Assembly (NCBI RefSeq): GCF_963678635.1
Contig: NC_087070.1
Span: 31,041,704-31,105,703, forward strand
Origin: Symsagittifera roscoffensis
Taxonomy: Eukaryota > Xenacoelomorpha > Acoela > Convolutidae
Length of the DNA stretch: 64,000 nucleotides
Reading direction: 5' to 3'
The notes below the pieces were generated by a model, which did not search any database, was not told the DNA's origin, and saw only the letters and a list, made by a program, of their open reading frames with translations. The position numbers were made by a program, and so were the translations under genes. This document shows, one piece after another, positions 21,136-31,396 of this stretch; position 1 is the first letter of the stretch, and every line of letters starts with the position of its first letter.

Positions 21136-22619
21136 CCATTTTTTGAAAGATGGTTTGCCTCTAAAGTTTGGGTGCTTTTCATAAATATTGAGTATTTCAG
21201 TGATTTTTTCAACGAGGTCTGTATTAGATTACATAAAACTCTTTGTTGTTGTTTGTTCCTCTCGGAGTCAAACATTTTTGAAAATTCTTGTGTAAATCTT
21301 TTCCAGTTTGATTTTATTTCTATAGGCAATACTGAAAACCATTTTTGGGCTGCGCCGTCTAAGGTTGTCTGTATCAACGCTGTGCGTCGGTGTATCCAGT
21401 TTTGATGTAGTGGCGTATTAATTGGTTCAGGTCCTATATTTAAAATTAAATTTGCTGTTACTGCATTTAAATAATCTTCTACAGAATATTCAGGGTCTGT
21501 TCCTGTGAATACCATTAATGGTTTGTTTGATGTTATTCATGATCCACCCATAAGGTATGGATTCATTGTCATTTGTAATGATTCTGCTGCATTTGGCATT
21601 TGTGAAAAATTCGAAAGTTGATTTTTTGTTATTTCGTGTTGTTGAAGGTAATATGGAAGTGGTATTTCATTTTGCATTTGTGTTGGTTGATACGAATGTG
21701 TAATCATTGGATTTTGTGGCTGAATTGGTTGAAAAGATTGTGTATTAATTGGGTTTTGCATTTGTATTGGTTGTTGATTTTGTGTATCTATTTGATGTGG
21801 GGAAAAAATCCTATGATATGTATATGGTTTTTGCACTCCTTGTCCACAATATTCTTGAGTATATGGTGCAAATATATCTGGTTGTACATAATCATCATCA
21901 GAGGACAGGTAATCCGTTTGATGAGGTGTTTGTTTTTTATTTTTATTCTGTTGAAAGAATGGGTAATTTTCACTACGATCCTGTGGAGGATGTGAATTAG
22001 TTTGAAAATTTACTAAGTTGGTTGTTGCCATTGGATTATCCCAATAGCGAGATTTTATCTGATTAATATTATTATTTTTTCGTGGGGGATAGTTTGTTTT
22101 TGATGAATGTGTATTATTATAATTGTGTTCCGCAAAATTGTTTCTTGTGAATGTTCTGCGTGTTTTTGACGGTATTGTCATGGGTCTATATGTTTGATAA
22201 TCCATTTGTGAATCTTTTGGAGCAACCGAAGGTTTAACGGTTGATTGTAAGGTTACCTGTGCTAGTGAAGTGTTTGTATTTCTTGGTGTTGTTAAATTTG
22301 GACGTATTGGTGAAATACTTTGTTGTGTAGTTGTGGTTGTTTGTACAATTTCTTCATTTATGAAGTGTGATGGTGTCTGAATATCTTGCTGAGTGAGATT
22401 CCTAGTTCCATTAAGGTTTTCATTGTGTATGACGGTCGAGTTTAAGCTGTTATTTCGCATATCAGGTAGAAATGTACTGTAGTTTAATGGTGTTGCATCA
22501 ATGGTTAATGGTACTACTCTTACATAATCTCTTGTATAAGATACTGTACTTATTGCTTCACTTGCAATTGATTGTGGGATATTTATAAATGCATAATGAG
22601 ACCATTCGGGGTCTCAAAC

Positions 22620-23770
22620 GTAGTCTGACTGTTCTGTGATGGCGGTATCATCGTTTGAATTTTGAGGTCTGAAATTTTTTCTTGCTTGTGAGATTAAATC
22701 TATATTATGTGTGAAATAATCTTTTATAAACCATGCCAAAATTTTTTGTAAGTCATGTTTTGTATGTTGTGAAACATCATCTTTAGTGAAATTTTCTTTA
22801 ATTATATGTAGAAAAGTTGAAAATAGTGTGATTTCATGTCGTACCCTTATATGTTTAGATGTCTCTGTCGGTGAGACACTTGGGATTGGAATTTCGTTTT
22901 CTAATATTGAGATAAAACTATATATTATGGCAAAAACTTCATTAGTGAATATGGAGTTTGCTTTTTGTGAGTTATGTTATTGTATGGTTTTTATGTATTC
23001 TGAGAATACTTTTGAAATTTCTAAATCAAGGTCGTCTGTTTGAATTACATATTTGTGGTGATTCGGGTTTGGTGAGCTGAATTCTATGGTATAGATTCCG
23101 TATTGTTGTGTTAAATTACATATATCTTTCAGATAGTGATCAATAATTTGTCTTTTGATCTTTACATCTGGGAACTCTGCTTAAAATGGGCTGATTTCGG
23201 GTTCAAATAAAATTAGGAGTAAATTCTTGCAAAGTATATGCTGCCCTCTATCATTGGGTGCATCTACGAGGAAGGGGTAGATATCGTCATCATCTGGACT
23301 ATCTTCACTTGGGGTGTGTGTTTGGCTTATTTTTTCGTTTAATGACTGTTAATAGGTAATTATCGATATGTCTAATTGGTTGATTCCAATTATATAAATG
23401 TACTGGTTTGTGTTTATATTGCTTTTTTATTCTTCTTTTTCCTCTTTTTGATGAGAATTTGAAGTTGTTTCTGAGTCGGAAAAATATAATTGATCGTGAA
23501 TGGGGCAATTTTTATCTATAGATTCTTTTAATTTATAAAGTTCGTCTAGATTGCTGGCTTCTGATTCTGAAAATGCGTTTCTATTTTTGGAAAATCTTTT
23601 TCGTGTTATTTGTCTTTGTTTGTTTATGATTTTCCTTTTTAGTGTTTGTCGTTTTGTTCTAATATATCCAACTGTTTGTGTATGAGGTGTGATTACAAGG
23701 TCGTATTTTTTGTTATCTATTTCACAGTTGTGTAAAACGATTGTTTGTTTATTTCCTAGATTTTTAAATG
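22620..23770 (+). other. No plus-strand gene in the gag 5' half
   Basis: The plus-strand open frame at 22786-23043 lies antisense to the gag frame and shows no recognisable family. It is explained by the low G content of the opposite strand. Nothing else is supported on this strand here. Confidence 0.6.
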
Positions 23771-23774
23771 ACAT

Positions 23775-24680
23775 AAGGTTTAGGATGACGGATGCAAAAA
23801 GTTGTTAGATGATTTCTATTTTCTTAAATTGTTAGTCCTTACGATTTTTTGGTTAGCTTAACCTGGGTCTATTTGTTCAGGGTTGGAGAGAAAAGTATAT
23901 CGATTCCAAAGAATGATTTTTTACTTTCTCGTGGCTAATATAAGCTAAGGTGTTAACTTACTTAATCTTACTTAGGGGTAATGATTGTGTTCAAGGGTTG
24001 GAGAATAGTAAATCGATCCACAAGGTTCAGGTATAATTAGAACGCGAGTAGTTCGTTAGATACTATTTTAAACTTACTAAGTCTATGAGGAGGGTTCAAG
24101 TGAAGGATGAATAACCGAAGTTCTTCACTGTTTATCCTAATTTGAATGATTAGTGTTGTTCAAAAATTTCTATTAGTCTTGGGTTTTTTGAAAGGGTTGG
24201 ATAGTGAATCGACGTTTGAGGTCGTTAGACACTAGCTAAGTGGGTGGGGGAGAACAAAATTGTTGTTTTTGATCCAAAGATAGGCCTTGATGATCAAGTT
24301 TAAATTTAATTAAATAGAAAATGAATTAAGATCGAAGGATAAGCCTTGATGATCTGATTTTAAGATTAAGTGAATATAAGTTTAAAATGGTTTATATTTA
24401 TTTAAGAAAAGATTTAGTGTTTTAATGATATTAGTGAGCTTATGATTGCTGTTATGTTTTAGGTGATGAAGCTGGGACAACTGATGATTTTATAATTACT
24501 AACAGTTTATTGTCATGCTACTAATTTTTATTTTGATTTTCAATAAATATTTTTCAAACATGTTTTATATAATACTGCAGAATTTTAGGAAAACGATCTG
24601 AGATCTTTTTATCAATCGTTATTGTATATTAATAGTTTTGTTTAGCGCCTGGAATGATTATGAAGGTTGACTTCAAGATT
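23775..24680 (-). promoter_or_regulatory. 5' leader of the retroelement with repeated motifs
   Basis: Non-coding leader upstream of gag. A motif reading GGGTTGGAGAATAGTAAATC on the plus strand occurs three times in related form: 23878-23907, 23992-24020 and 24192-24213. A second motif (TAGGCCTTGATGATC-like) occurs twice, at 24271-24296 and 24330-24354. Spacing is irregular, so these are not a simple tandem array. Such repeats could be packaging, dimerisation or transcription signals; that is inference. Confidence 0.5.
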
Positions 24681-24992
24681 TTATGTTTGTAAATGAAAAT
24701 CTAAATTCATTGCTAATAAAATTCTAAATATAAAAGTCTGTGTTGGCTTTTGCCGTACTATCATATAACTATTTGGTAAGTTTCTACTTTGTCGTATGTC
24801 ATCTCTGGTTCGAGGTCTTCTTGCAATTCCGGGTAGTTCTGTTATCATTCGGAATATTGGCTCTGATCTATTGAGTCGTAGAGACATTTCGATTAAATTA
24901 TCGTCGTATAACATTTTAAAAATGTTTTGTCTAAATTCTAATCTAGTTTTGGTTAATTCTAAGCTATTAAGGTCTTGTTCGAGACTTATGGT
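24681..24992 (-). CDS. Leader ORF of unknown function, upstream of gag
   Basis: An open frame that comes out of the 84-bp repeat and ends at 24681. The first ATG is at 24914, giving 77 residues; without an ATG the frame extends about 27 codons further up to the repeat. The product looks protein-like: amphipathic, charged helices (EQDLNSLELTKTRLEF, then RSEPIFRMITELPG) and an Arg-rich segment. I recognise no family. It could be a short leader protein, a 5' coding exon, or the remnant of another gene cut at the repeat. Confidence 0.4.
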   Translation of the reverse strand, partial: TISLEQDLNSLELTKTRLEFRQNIFKMLYDDNLIEMSLRLNRSEPIFRMITELPGIARRPRTRDDIRQSRNLPNSYMIVRQKPTQTFIFRILLAMNLDFHLQT

Positions 24993-24994
24993 CG

Positions 24995-25078
24995 CATGAT
25001 TGGTTAATATTAAATACTTTACAGTGGTAAAATATCTAATTTATCCAATCATAAAATGTAGTTTAGATCAGGTTCCAC
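24995..25078 (-). repeat. 84-bp direct repeat at 5' end of the retroelement
   Basis: Identical to 9230-9313. In the sense direction the sequence following it (TGCGACCATAAGTC) does not match a standard tRNA primer-binding site beginning TGG, so an LTR role is not confirmed. Confidence 0.85.
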
Positions 25079-26090
25079 TATCCTTGCACAAAGACATGAT
25101 ATCAGAGGATTTGAATAATTTCCATGATAATAAGTCCTTCTTATATTGGTTCAGAAAAAACTTTGTGTACTTTTTCTGATGTCAAAAAAATACATTTCCG
25201 AAAAAAGGTTTAATTATATGGGGCTCTTTTAGCAAAAAAAAAACTTTTCTAAAAGCACTTTTGTTTGCGTATTGGCTGTTGTATAAAACGGTGTGAACAA
25301 ATTTTTTTGTTCTCTCATCCAAATAGAGTTTTGCTGTTGGTAAATTGAGCCCAACTTTAGTAAACAGGAAAGCAGACTTTTGACATTCTAGAAATTGGCG
25401 AATAGATAATGATGATGTGTAATTAGGCAACAAAAGGCAGATAAAAAATCGTGATGCGTAATATCACAGTTTACCGTTTTCTATCCGGATACACTAAACA
25501 AAAGAGGTCATAACACTGTGTCGTTAGTGACTCCTCTTACGACTGTGAATCAATCTTATTCTCATTTAATTGAGGCAACTTATGACGTCTGTTTAACTGT
25601 TAGCTCTTGATAAGGTTTTAAAACAGTTAAATCCAAGCCTAAGTACTCTATTTTGTTCTAGCAGAAAATTATTATAATTTCAGTTCAGAGCTTTAGATAG
25701 TAAATGAAGAATACCCGCAATGAGCGTCTGATTATTGACTTGTGTTCTGATTGTTTTTGTCAATAATATCAGAGTGGTAGAAAATTTTCTCGAAATCCAA
25801 ATTGATGTTCGTTCATCAAACGGAATCTATCAAGGTACTCGATCAATTGACGTTGAAAAATATCTTCAACATTTTTTGCCAGTTGAGGAGTAACAGATAA
25901 TGGTCGGTACTTTGTTGCAGATTCGGTATATCTTTTTTTTTAACAATAAATTTTATGCTGGCCACCAGTATCTATCCGGAAATGTATTGAGAGCGAGTTA
26001 ATCACTAAATATTTTGGTCACTGGAGATGTTTCATTGGCCGCATTATGTAATACCTATCCTATAAATACAAAACAGACACTTAGATACAT
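25079..26090. other. Region between the retroelement and the second env relic
   Basis: No gene is recognised. Open frames are short and AT-driven. The right part (about 25.9-26.09 kb) may hold more of the decayed Pro-rich ORF that precedes env, since its last codons are recognisable just before 26126. Confidence 0.4.
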
Positions 26091-26440
26091 CAATTCAATA
26101 ACCCATATTCGGGACTATCCTTCACATGTATTTTTGAATAGTTTTTTCCAAACCCTTTTCTCCCCTTGTTCTTTTAGAACCAACTTCACATCAAAATCCT
26201 TCCCTTCGAACAGAACAACAAGATTTATTAGTTACACATAATGATTGTGAAGAAAATGAACAAAAAACACTACATAAATACGCCATTAATTAACTAACTC
26301 TTGGAAGGACTCAAGATCCTAATCATTCATCGTAGATTCAATTGTTTTGATCGAGCGAAATCAATTGTTGGATATCCTTTTTTAGTTACTATTGCTATAC
26401 TGAGGGCGATTTTTTGCATAACTAAATTTAGATCACAAAA
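26091..26440 (+). pseudogene. env: Decayed second copy of env 5' end (opposite strand)
   Basis: The plus strand at 26221-26290 closely matches the 5' part of the env gene at 15.3 kb, including DLLVTH and CEENEQKTLHKYAIN. The start region is also alignable: ATG at 26126 in the same ACATGTAT context, but followed within three codons by TGA. Upstream, the end of the Pro-rich ORF is recognisable (TIGYI-like region). Downstream similarity fades after several stops, with a last matching patch near 26375-26400. This shows the element belongs to a multicopy family and that this copy is older. It lies head-to-head with the large element. Confidence 0.75.
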
Positions 26441-26560
26441 AATTTAGATTTAGATATCTTTTTTTTCTTTAACTACATAAGTTTTTCAACAGACCAAGCC
26501 ATTGGTTTAACTGCCAAATAAGATATTGGGCTGTTTTTAACGGCAATTTTTACCGTTTTT

Positions 26561-26740
26561 CACTATTTTTGTTGTTTCAACCACTGAAAGTGGGGAAGAT
26601 TTTGTCTTCAGGTATATTTTCTTTTTTTGTTACCGTATAAAATCAGAAACCACGCAATCATATCGGAATGAGTCAAAAAATGACCATTTTAGTCGTGATT
26701 TGAACAACTTTGAAAGTTTTTCCAAGTTTTTTGTGTAGTC
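26561..26740. repeat. Dispersed repeat copy matching the Maverick insertion site (empty site)
   Basis: This stretch aligns across the point of insertion with the left flank (about 40290-40387) and right flank (from 49067) of the Maverick composite. Left part: CACTGAAAGTGG and TATAAAATCAG; right part: TTTTAGTCGTGATTTGAA. It has a single copy of the target (ATCAG) and no insertion. Confidence 0.6.
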
Positions 26741-28347
26741 GATTTAATTTTTTTGTGTTTTATCTTTGTTTCGTGCGAGTAATTTGAGCGATTACGTCTT
26801 ATAGAACCAAATTTTTCGTTCAAAAACAAAAGACTGATTTTTACTAAAAAAATAATGGGGGAAATTTTTTTGCGCTTCCTTGAACTTAAGCGATCTGTAG
26901 AAAAATCAAAAAAAAATCTGCAAAAAAGTAAATGAAAACTGAACTAACATTTTAGATTTTTTTTTTTGGTTTTTTCTTGTTATTTTTTTTGAATGCAACT
27001 TTTGTCAATTTTGTATCTTTTTAAATGTCTTGCATTTCAATAGACTCGCCTTTGACAAAATAATAGCACAAATGCTTGGAAAGTTATTAGGCGGACTTTC
27101 TTTTTTAAAAAAATACTTCTTAAATTATGACTTAAAATTTAGGTAACATGAAAGCAGAATCGCACTCTGGCATTTATTTACGGCTGAAAATCTAAACATG
27201 ACGCCAGCAAGTTTTCGTGGTTCATTAGTTTCCAATTGGAACTGAGATGCAATGGGCGTTTTTAGACCCGCATTGATTTCATCATTTTTCGCTGGTATTA
27301 TTTTGACTGTCTAATCTAATTTTAGGTTGATTCTTTATAATTCCAAACACGCCTTATATGTATCTCTAGCCTTTATTTCTAGTCAACTGCAAATTTAGGT
27401 CAGTTCTAATTGAAGTATTCTCTTTTAGAAATTTTAGCCTTATTTTTACCGGAAGCACTCTTTGATATTCTTTGAAACAACCAAAATCGGGAAAAAAACT
27501 GATCGCATTGTTTTGATTTGTATCTGTAAGCTATCCAGTTTTTGAGTGTTGCTTCAATTCAACGCCACTTAAAAGGTGTATGGTTAAAAAGGCATGAAAC
27601 GAAGTTTTATTAATGACCGATTAATTTTGTTAAAGGTTTGCGGTTTTGCAAATTAGAGTATTGACTACCATTGAACTATTTATGGTGACACGGTCTTTAG
27701 TTTCGGTCTTTAGTTTCAAATAGTTTGCCAAGTTACGGACTCATAATTTTCTAATTATGCCCACTAGGTAAAATTTAACCACCTGAAAGTAATCTAAGTA
27801 TTATTACTTGAACTGAATTGGACATATGAAAGCTGAAGATCGTAAAACCAAAATTGGACTTGCGGAAAATTATTTAGTGTTAAGAACTCTCGAATTTACT
27901 CAAACTTTCAAGTTTCAAAAGTTCATTCAAAAGTTAACCCATATGCAGCGTCTTTAATTTTTGAGTGCTTTGAAAAGAAGAATCTATTTTTAGTATTAGT
28001 GAATCCTAAATTTTCTCGGAGTTTCGACAAAGCAAACTTTCGGATGAACAAAACCAGGAACACTTTTTGACATTTAGCCAAACAGACCCATGTAAGATGC
28101 TTAACTTTGTGTAAACTTTGATTCTGCTTTGAAATGAGCTCATCTTACAGCAAATATTAGCTTTGTCAAAACAGGGCGCACGAGATATCAAGTATCAAAA
28201 ATGAGCCCTAAATTACTCTTGTGAGCGACAGTAAATGTACGTCTACTCAGTGTTTGAACTTCAAGATATCATCAGAGAAGAATTAAAGCTCAGTATGTTT
28301 ATGAATAATTTTTGCAGTACTCTCTTACCAAGTGATCTGCCCGTATT

Positions 28348-28470
28348 GACCTCCATAGACCGAAAATGCTAATCATACAATTCCATAAACTAAGTCTATG
28401 AAAAGTGTATGTCTAGCAGTTTTCCTTACATGAAAATTGCATGATTAGCATTTTTGGTCAGCCCGGGTGA
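28348..28470. repeat. Copy of the dispersed palindromic repeat
   Basis: Begins TTGACCTCCATAGACCGAAA, as at about 6588-6607, and carries half-sites of the CATACAATTCCAT / GCATGATTAGCATTTTT type. Ends near GGTCAGCCCGGG. Confidence 0.6.
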
Positions 28471-29515
28471 CTTGTGCCTCTGTTTTCCAAAAAAATTCTG
28501 GTTTTCCGACTTTTTCGGTGTTTTTTTTCTCAAGTTTTAGGGACCCAAAAGTCATATTCTACCTTGAAGGAAGCTGAGTTTTCACTTTTGTATTTAATTG
28601 AACAATTTCAAAGCTTAAAAATTTGTTTTGTTTTTTGATTACCCCAGACATCCGGCTCATCAAGTAATCTATTCCTCATAAGTCCGTCACCTTTCAGTTA
28701 AGTTTGAATATAAATATTCATTTTATAACATTCTGATGATTCACGTTTCCTTATTAGTTATATATCAGTCTGATTATGTGCCGAGAATCTTAACTCTAGC
28801 CAGGTGAGTTTTTTCATTTTACAGATTATTCGAAGCTTTGTAATATTGTATTACTCAGAGCATCTGGACACTTTGAAAAGCTGTTCAATTTTTCATCATG
28901 GAGCTACTCAATTAGCTGTTAGTGAATTCTTAGAAATTGAGAAAAAATCTCAATCTTTTGACACCGATACGGGTTAGTACTGTCGCATCTATTGGCGGCG
29001 GGATGAATGTTTCATCTTAGCACACTAAGAGTTGCCTAGTATAATTAATCAAAAATTCAAAAATGATATAACAGTAGTTAAAGTACTCCAAACTCTGTGT
29101 CGCTCAAATAAGTGAACACGACCACGAGCTATAAGAAGATGTAAAAAAGTTTTCGGCTAGTTCAGAAGATGGGAAGGTGCTATGACGTATGATGTGTAAT
29201 TTTCGACCGATATATTATCTAATGACACTTCTATTCAGTATTTGAGCTGCAGTGTTGTCTCAGAAAGTATGAGTCTTCAGTCTTGCAATTTAAAAATGTT
29301 CTTTATAATTTCACCACGTGGCTTGTCTTGTTCATGTCATTTCTCGTGGTCAAAGTAAAATCAAAAATTTTTAAATTGAAAAACTGAAGTTTCAAACTTT
29401 CTATGGTAATATCTTCAGGTCAAGTACTTAATAGAATTGTATACTTACAGTCTGTGTAAAGTTCATCATTGTTTTCTTTGAACACACCTAAGCTTTCTTT
29501 TTCCATTCTTAGTAA

Positions 29516-30569
29516 AAACAAGACTACTCGTATCAGGGCGAAGCCCTGAATGTTCTGACTGCCTTTTAGGAATTATGGAGCAGTATTAACTTAACAAAAT
29601 TAAATGTAAAATACAAAAAAAAAACGAAAAAAGAAAATTCTTAAATTTGAATTTTTTAATGAAAATCATCCCCCCACACGCCGTATAAAGTACAAAAGAA
29701 TAGATTTCACTCCTTGTAACAAATCAATTGTGGCAAATAATTCAACCAGCTTCATTCAACCAACTTGGAACGATTTCTTTGACGGATTAAATCTCCGCTT
29801 ACGCGGTAATAGCGCGAAATACATCGCGCTTTAATTGTCCCAAATTGGCCAAAATGACAATCTTTAAACACCCATTAAACTTTACAAAAAATGATCACAG
29901 GTGAAATATCTTTTCAAATTTAAGCTCAAGACAACAATACTTTTCGAACGATAAAAAATTTTTTGTCAAAAATGGCTAGTTAAAAAGTCGAAATTTGTCT
30001 GAAGAAAAAAAAACCCAATCGAAAAAAAAACCCAACCCGTTCGATGCGAAAGTAACGGAATATTTGTGCTCGGGTTGGGTTTTTTTTCTTCAGACAAATT
30101 TCGACTTTTTAACTAGCCATTTGTGACGGAATTTTTTACATCATTCAAAAGGTATTGTTGTCCTGAGCTTAAATTTGAAAAGATATTTCACCTGTGATCA
30201 TTTTTCGTAAAGTTATGAGAGTTTAAAATTGCCATTTCGGCCATTTTGACCAATTTGGGACAATTAACGCGCGATATAATTCGCGCTATTAACGCCTAAG
30301 CGGAGATTTAATCCGTCTTATAAATCGTTCCAAATTTGTTGAACTAAGCTAATTTGCCATAACTGATTTGTTACAAGGAACGAAATCTATCCTTTTGTAC
30401 TTTATATGGCGTGTGGGGGGATAATTTTCATTAAAAAAAATTCAAATTTTAGAAAAAAATTTTCATTTTACTTTATTTAATTTAATTTTTTTTATGTTTT
30501 TACTGCTCCATTAACCTTAAGGCAGTCGGAACATTCAGTACTTTGCCCTGATACGAGCAGTCTTGTTTA
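29516..30569. mobile_element. Foldback (large inverted-repeat) element, about 1.05 kb
   Basis: Two arms of roughly 500 bp are inverted around a short spacer near 30030-30050. The ends read AACAAGACTRCTCGTATCAG on both sides in inverted orientation. Inner landmarks mirrored between arms are CCCCCCACACGCC, GCGCGAAATA, GGTGAAATATCTTTT and GGCTAGTT. No ORF. Single-arm relatives are at 34099-34926 and 34927-35460. It is a non-autonomous element; no transposase is seen in the window. Confidence 0.85.
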
Positions 30570-31134
30570 TTCCTATGCGTTTTAAGCGATTTATATGTAA
30601 GTTTTTAGAAAACAAGAGGTCAAGATCAAAGCCGAATGACATAATTGTTCAACTAACAGCCTGTCTTTACATGCTGAAACGAAATCTTTTTTAAAGTCCT
30701 CATAAAACACAATAGTTGAAGCACTAAGTTCATGTTCTTCCCAAGTTTTATCACAGAAGCTCAACAGCTGAGTTAAAGTTGACCGCCGGGACATGAATAC
30801 AAATTGTGAACTTGAAGCTCTATGTCTGACTCCAATTGAAAACGATAACTTAGAAATAAATTCTAAGCAGTAACTTTGTTAACGATTTTTTGAACTGTAA
30901 TTATTAAGATCGCTATGATTGATTTTCTTGTGGATGGGCGTAAAATAGTCACTATATTTAAGAAGATAGAAGACGAAGGATACCCAATACAAAGTGCCAG
31001 GAAATGAGGACTTGTTGGAATTACTCCGGAGAACCTCAAAAAGGTTGCTTAAATCCAAACCTATCAACAAATTGAGAAAAAGAATTCTACCAAGCTCTAA
31101 GCTTTCATTAAGTTGTAGAATCAGAGAGCTATGA

Positions 31135-31334
31135 NNNNNNNNNNNNNNNNNNNNNNNNNNNNNNNNNNNNNNNNNNNNNNNNNNNNNNNNNNNNNNNNNN
31201 NNNNNNNNNNNNNNNNNNNNNNNNNNNNNNNNNNNNNNNNNNNNNNNNNNNNNNNNNNNNNNNNNNNNNNNNNNNNNNNNNNNNNNNNNNNNNNNNNNNN
31301 NNNNNNNNNNNNNNNNNNNNNNNNNNNNNNNNNN
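31135..31334. other. Assembly gap (200 N)
   Basis: Run of exactly 200 N. The sequence right of it begins inside a foldback-element end, so the gap probably hides repeat sequence that failed to assemble. Confidence 0.99.
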
Positions 31335-31396
31335 TAGACCTTAAAAGGCATTCGGAGCAATCAGGACCTCGCGTTGATACGAGCAGTCTTGTTTTG
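31335..31396. repeat. Foldback element end fragment
   Basis: Reads AAGGCATTCGGAGCAATCAG and ends GATACGAGCAGTCTTGTT, the right end of the foldback family. The remainder is lost in the N gap. Confidence 0.75.

Larger units (their letters stand above)
20449..23774 (-). pseudogene. gag: Gag gene with in-frame stops and one frame change
   Basis: Starts at ATG 23774. One frame runs through TAA at 23427, 23349, 23181 and 22977 and TGA at 22614 and 21537 (low coordinates), and is otherwise coding-like. Regions in order: Lys/Arg-rich start with an acidic tail, a matrix-like helical part (about 23300-22620), a long Gln/Asn/Pro-rich part (22460-21540), and a capsid-like domain at 21515-21230 with the retrotransposon gag pattern (GAAQKWF, then WKRFTQEFSKMF). 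Reading then continues in the -1 frame to a CCHC zinc knuckle and an Asn/Arg/Ser-rich nucleocapsid tail ending at 20449. The stretch between the capsid-like motif and the knuckle is short for the family, suggesting an internal deletion near the frame change (about 21225). Confidence 0.8.
9230..25078 (-). mobile_element. Retrovirus-like element with env and accessory ORFs, no integrase seen
   Basis: A 15.85 kb element bounded by identical 84-bp direct repeats. Sense direction is the minus strand. Order: leader ORF, leader repeats, gag, protease-RT-RNase H, two membrane ORFs, Pro-rich ORF, envelope-type glycoprotein, downstream ORF. The RT/RNase H is of the Ty3/gypsy-retrovirus type. The sense strand is visibly G-poor and A/C-rich over 9.3-23.5 kb. 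Stops interrupt gag, the Pro-rich ORF, env and the last ORF once or more each, while pol is open. I found no integrase motif between pol and the right-hand ORFs. Element borders rest only on the 84-bp repeats; no convincing target-site duplication was found. Confidence 0.75.
26441..29515. other. AT-rich non-coding region
   Basis: No gene supported. Contains the Maverick empty-site relative (about 26561-26740) and a dispersed palindromic-repeat copy (28348-28470). The rest is AT-rich with homopolymer tracts and short chance frames. Confidence 0.5.

Noticed and set aside
20514-21405. Plus-strand Tyr/Phe/Cys-rich ORFs opposite gag
   Set aside because: Shadows of the Asn/Arg-rich minus-strand nucleocapsid frame (AAT/AAC codons read as TT-rich antisense).
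20514-23429. Alternative genetic code reading TAA/TGA as sense
   Set aside because: Pol and several Maverick frames end normally, and the stops in gag mix TAA and TGA without a consistent residue context; decay is simpler.
9230-25078. Target-site duplication for the large retroelement
   Set aside because: Bases outside the two 84-bp repeats (left GGAT, right TATC) do not form a direct repeat, with either the 84-bp or the 81-bp TG..CA border.
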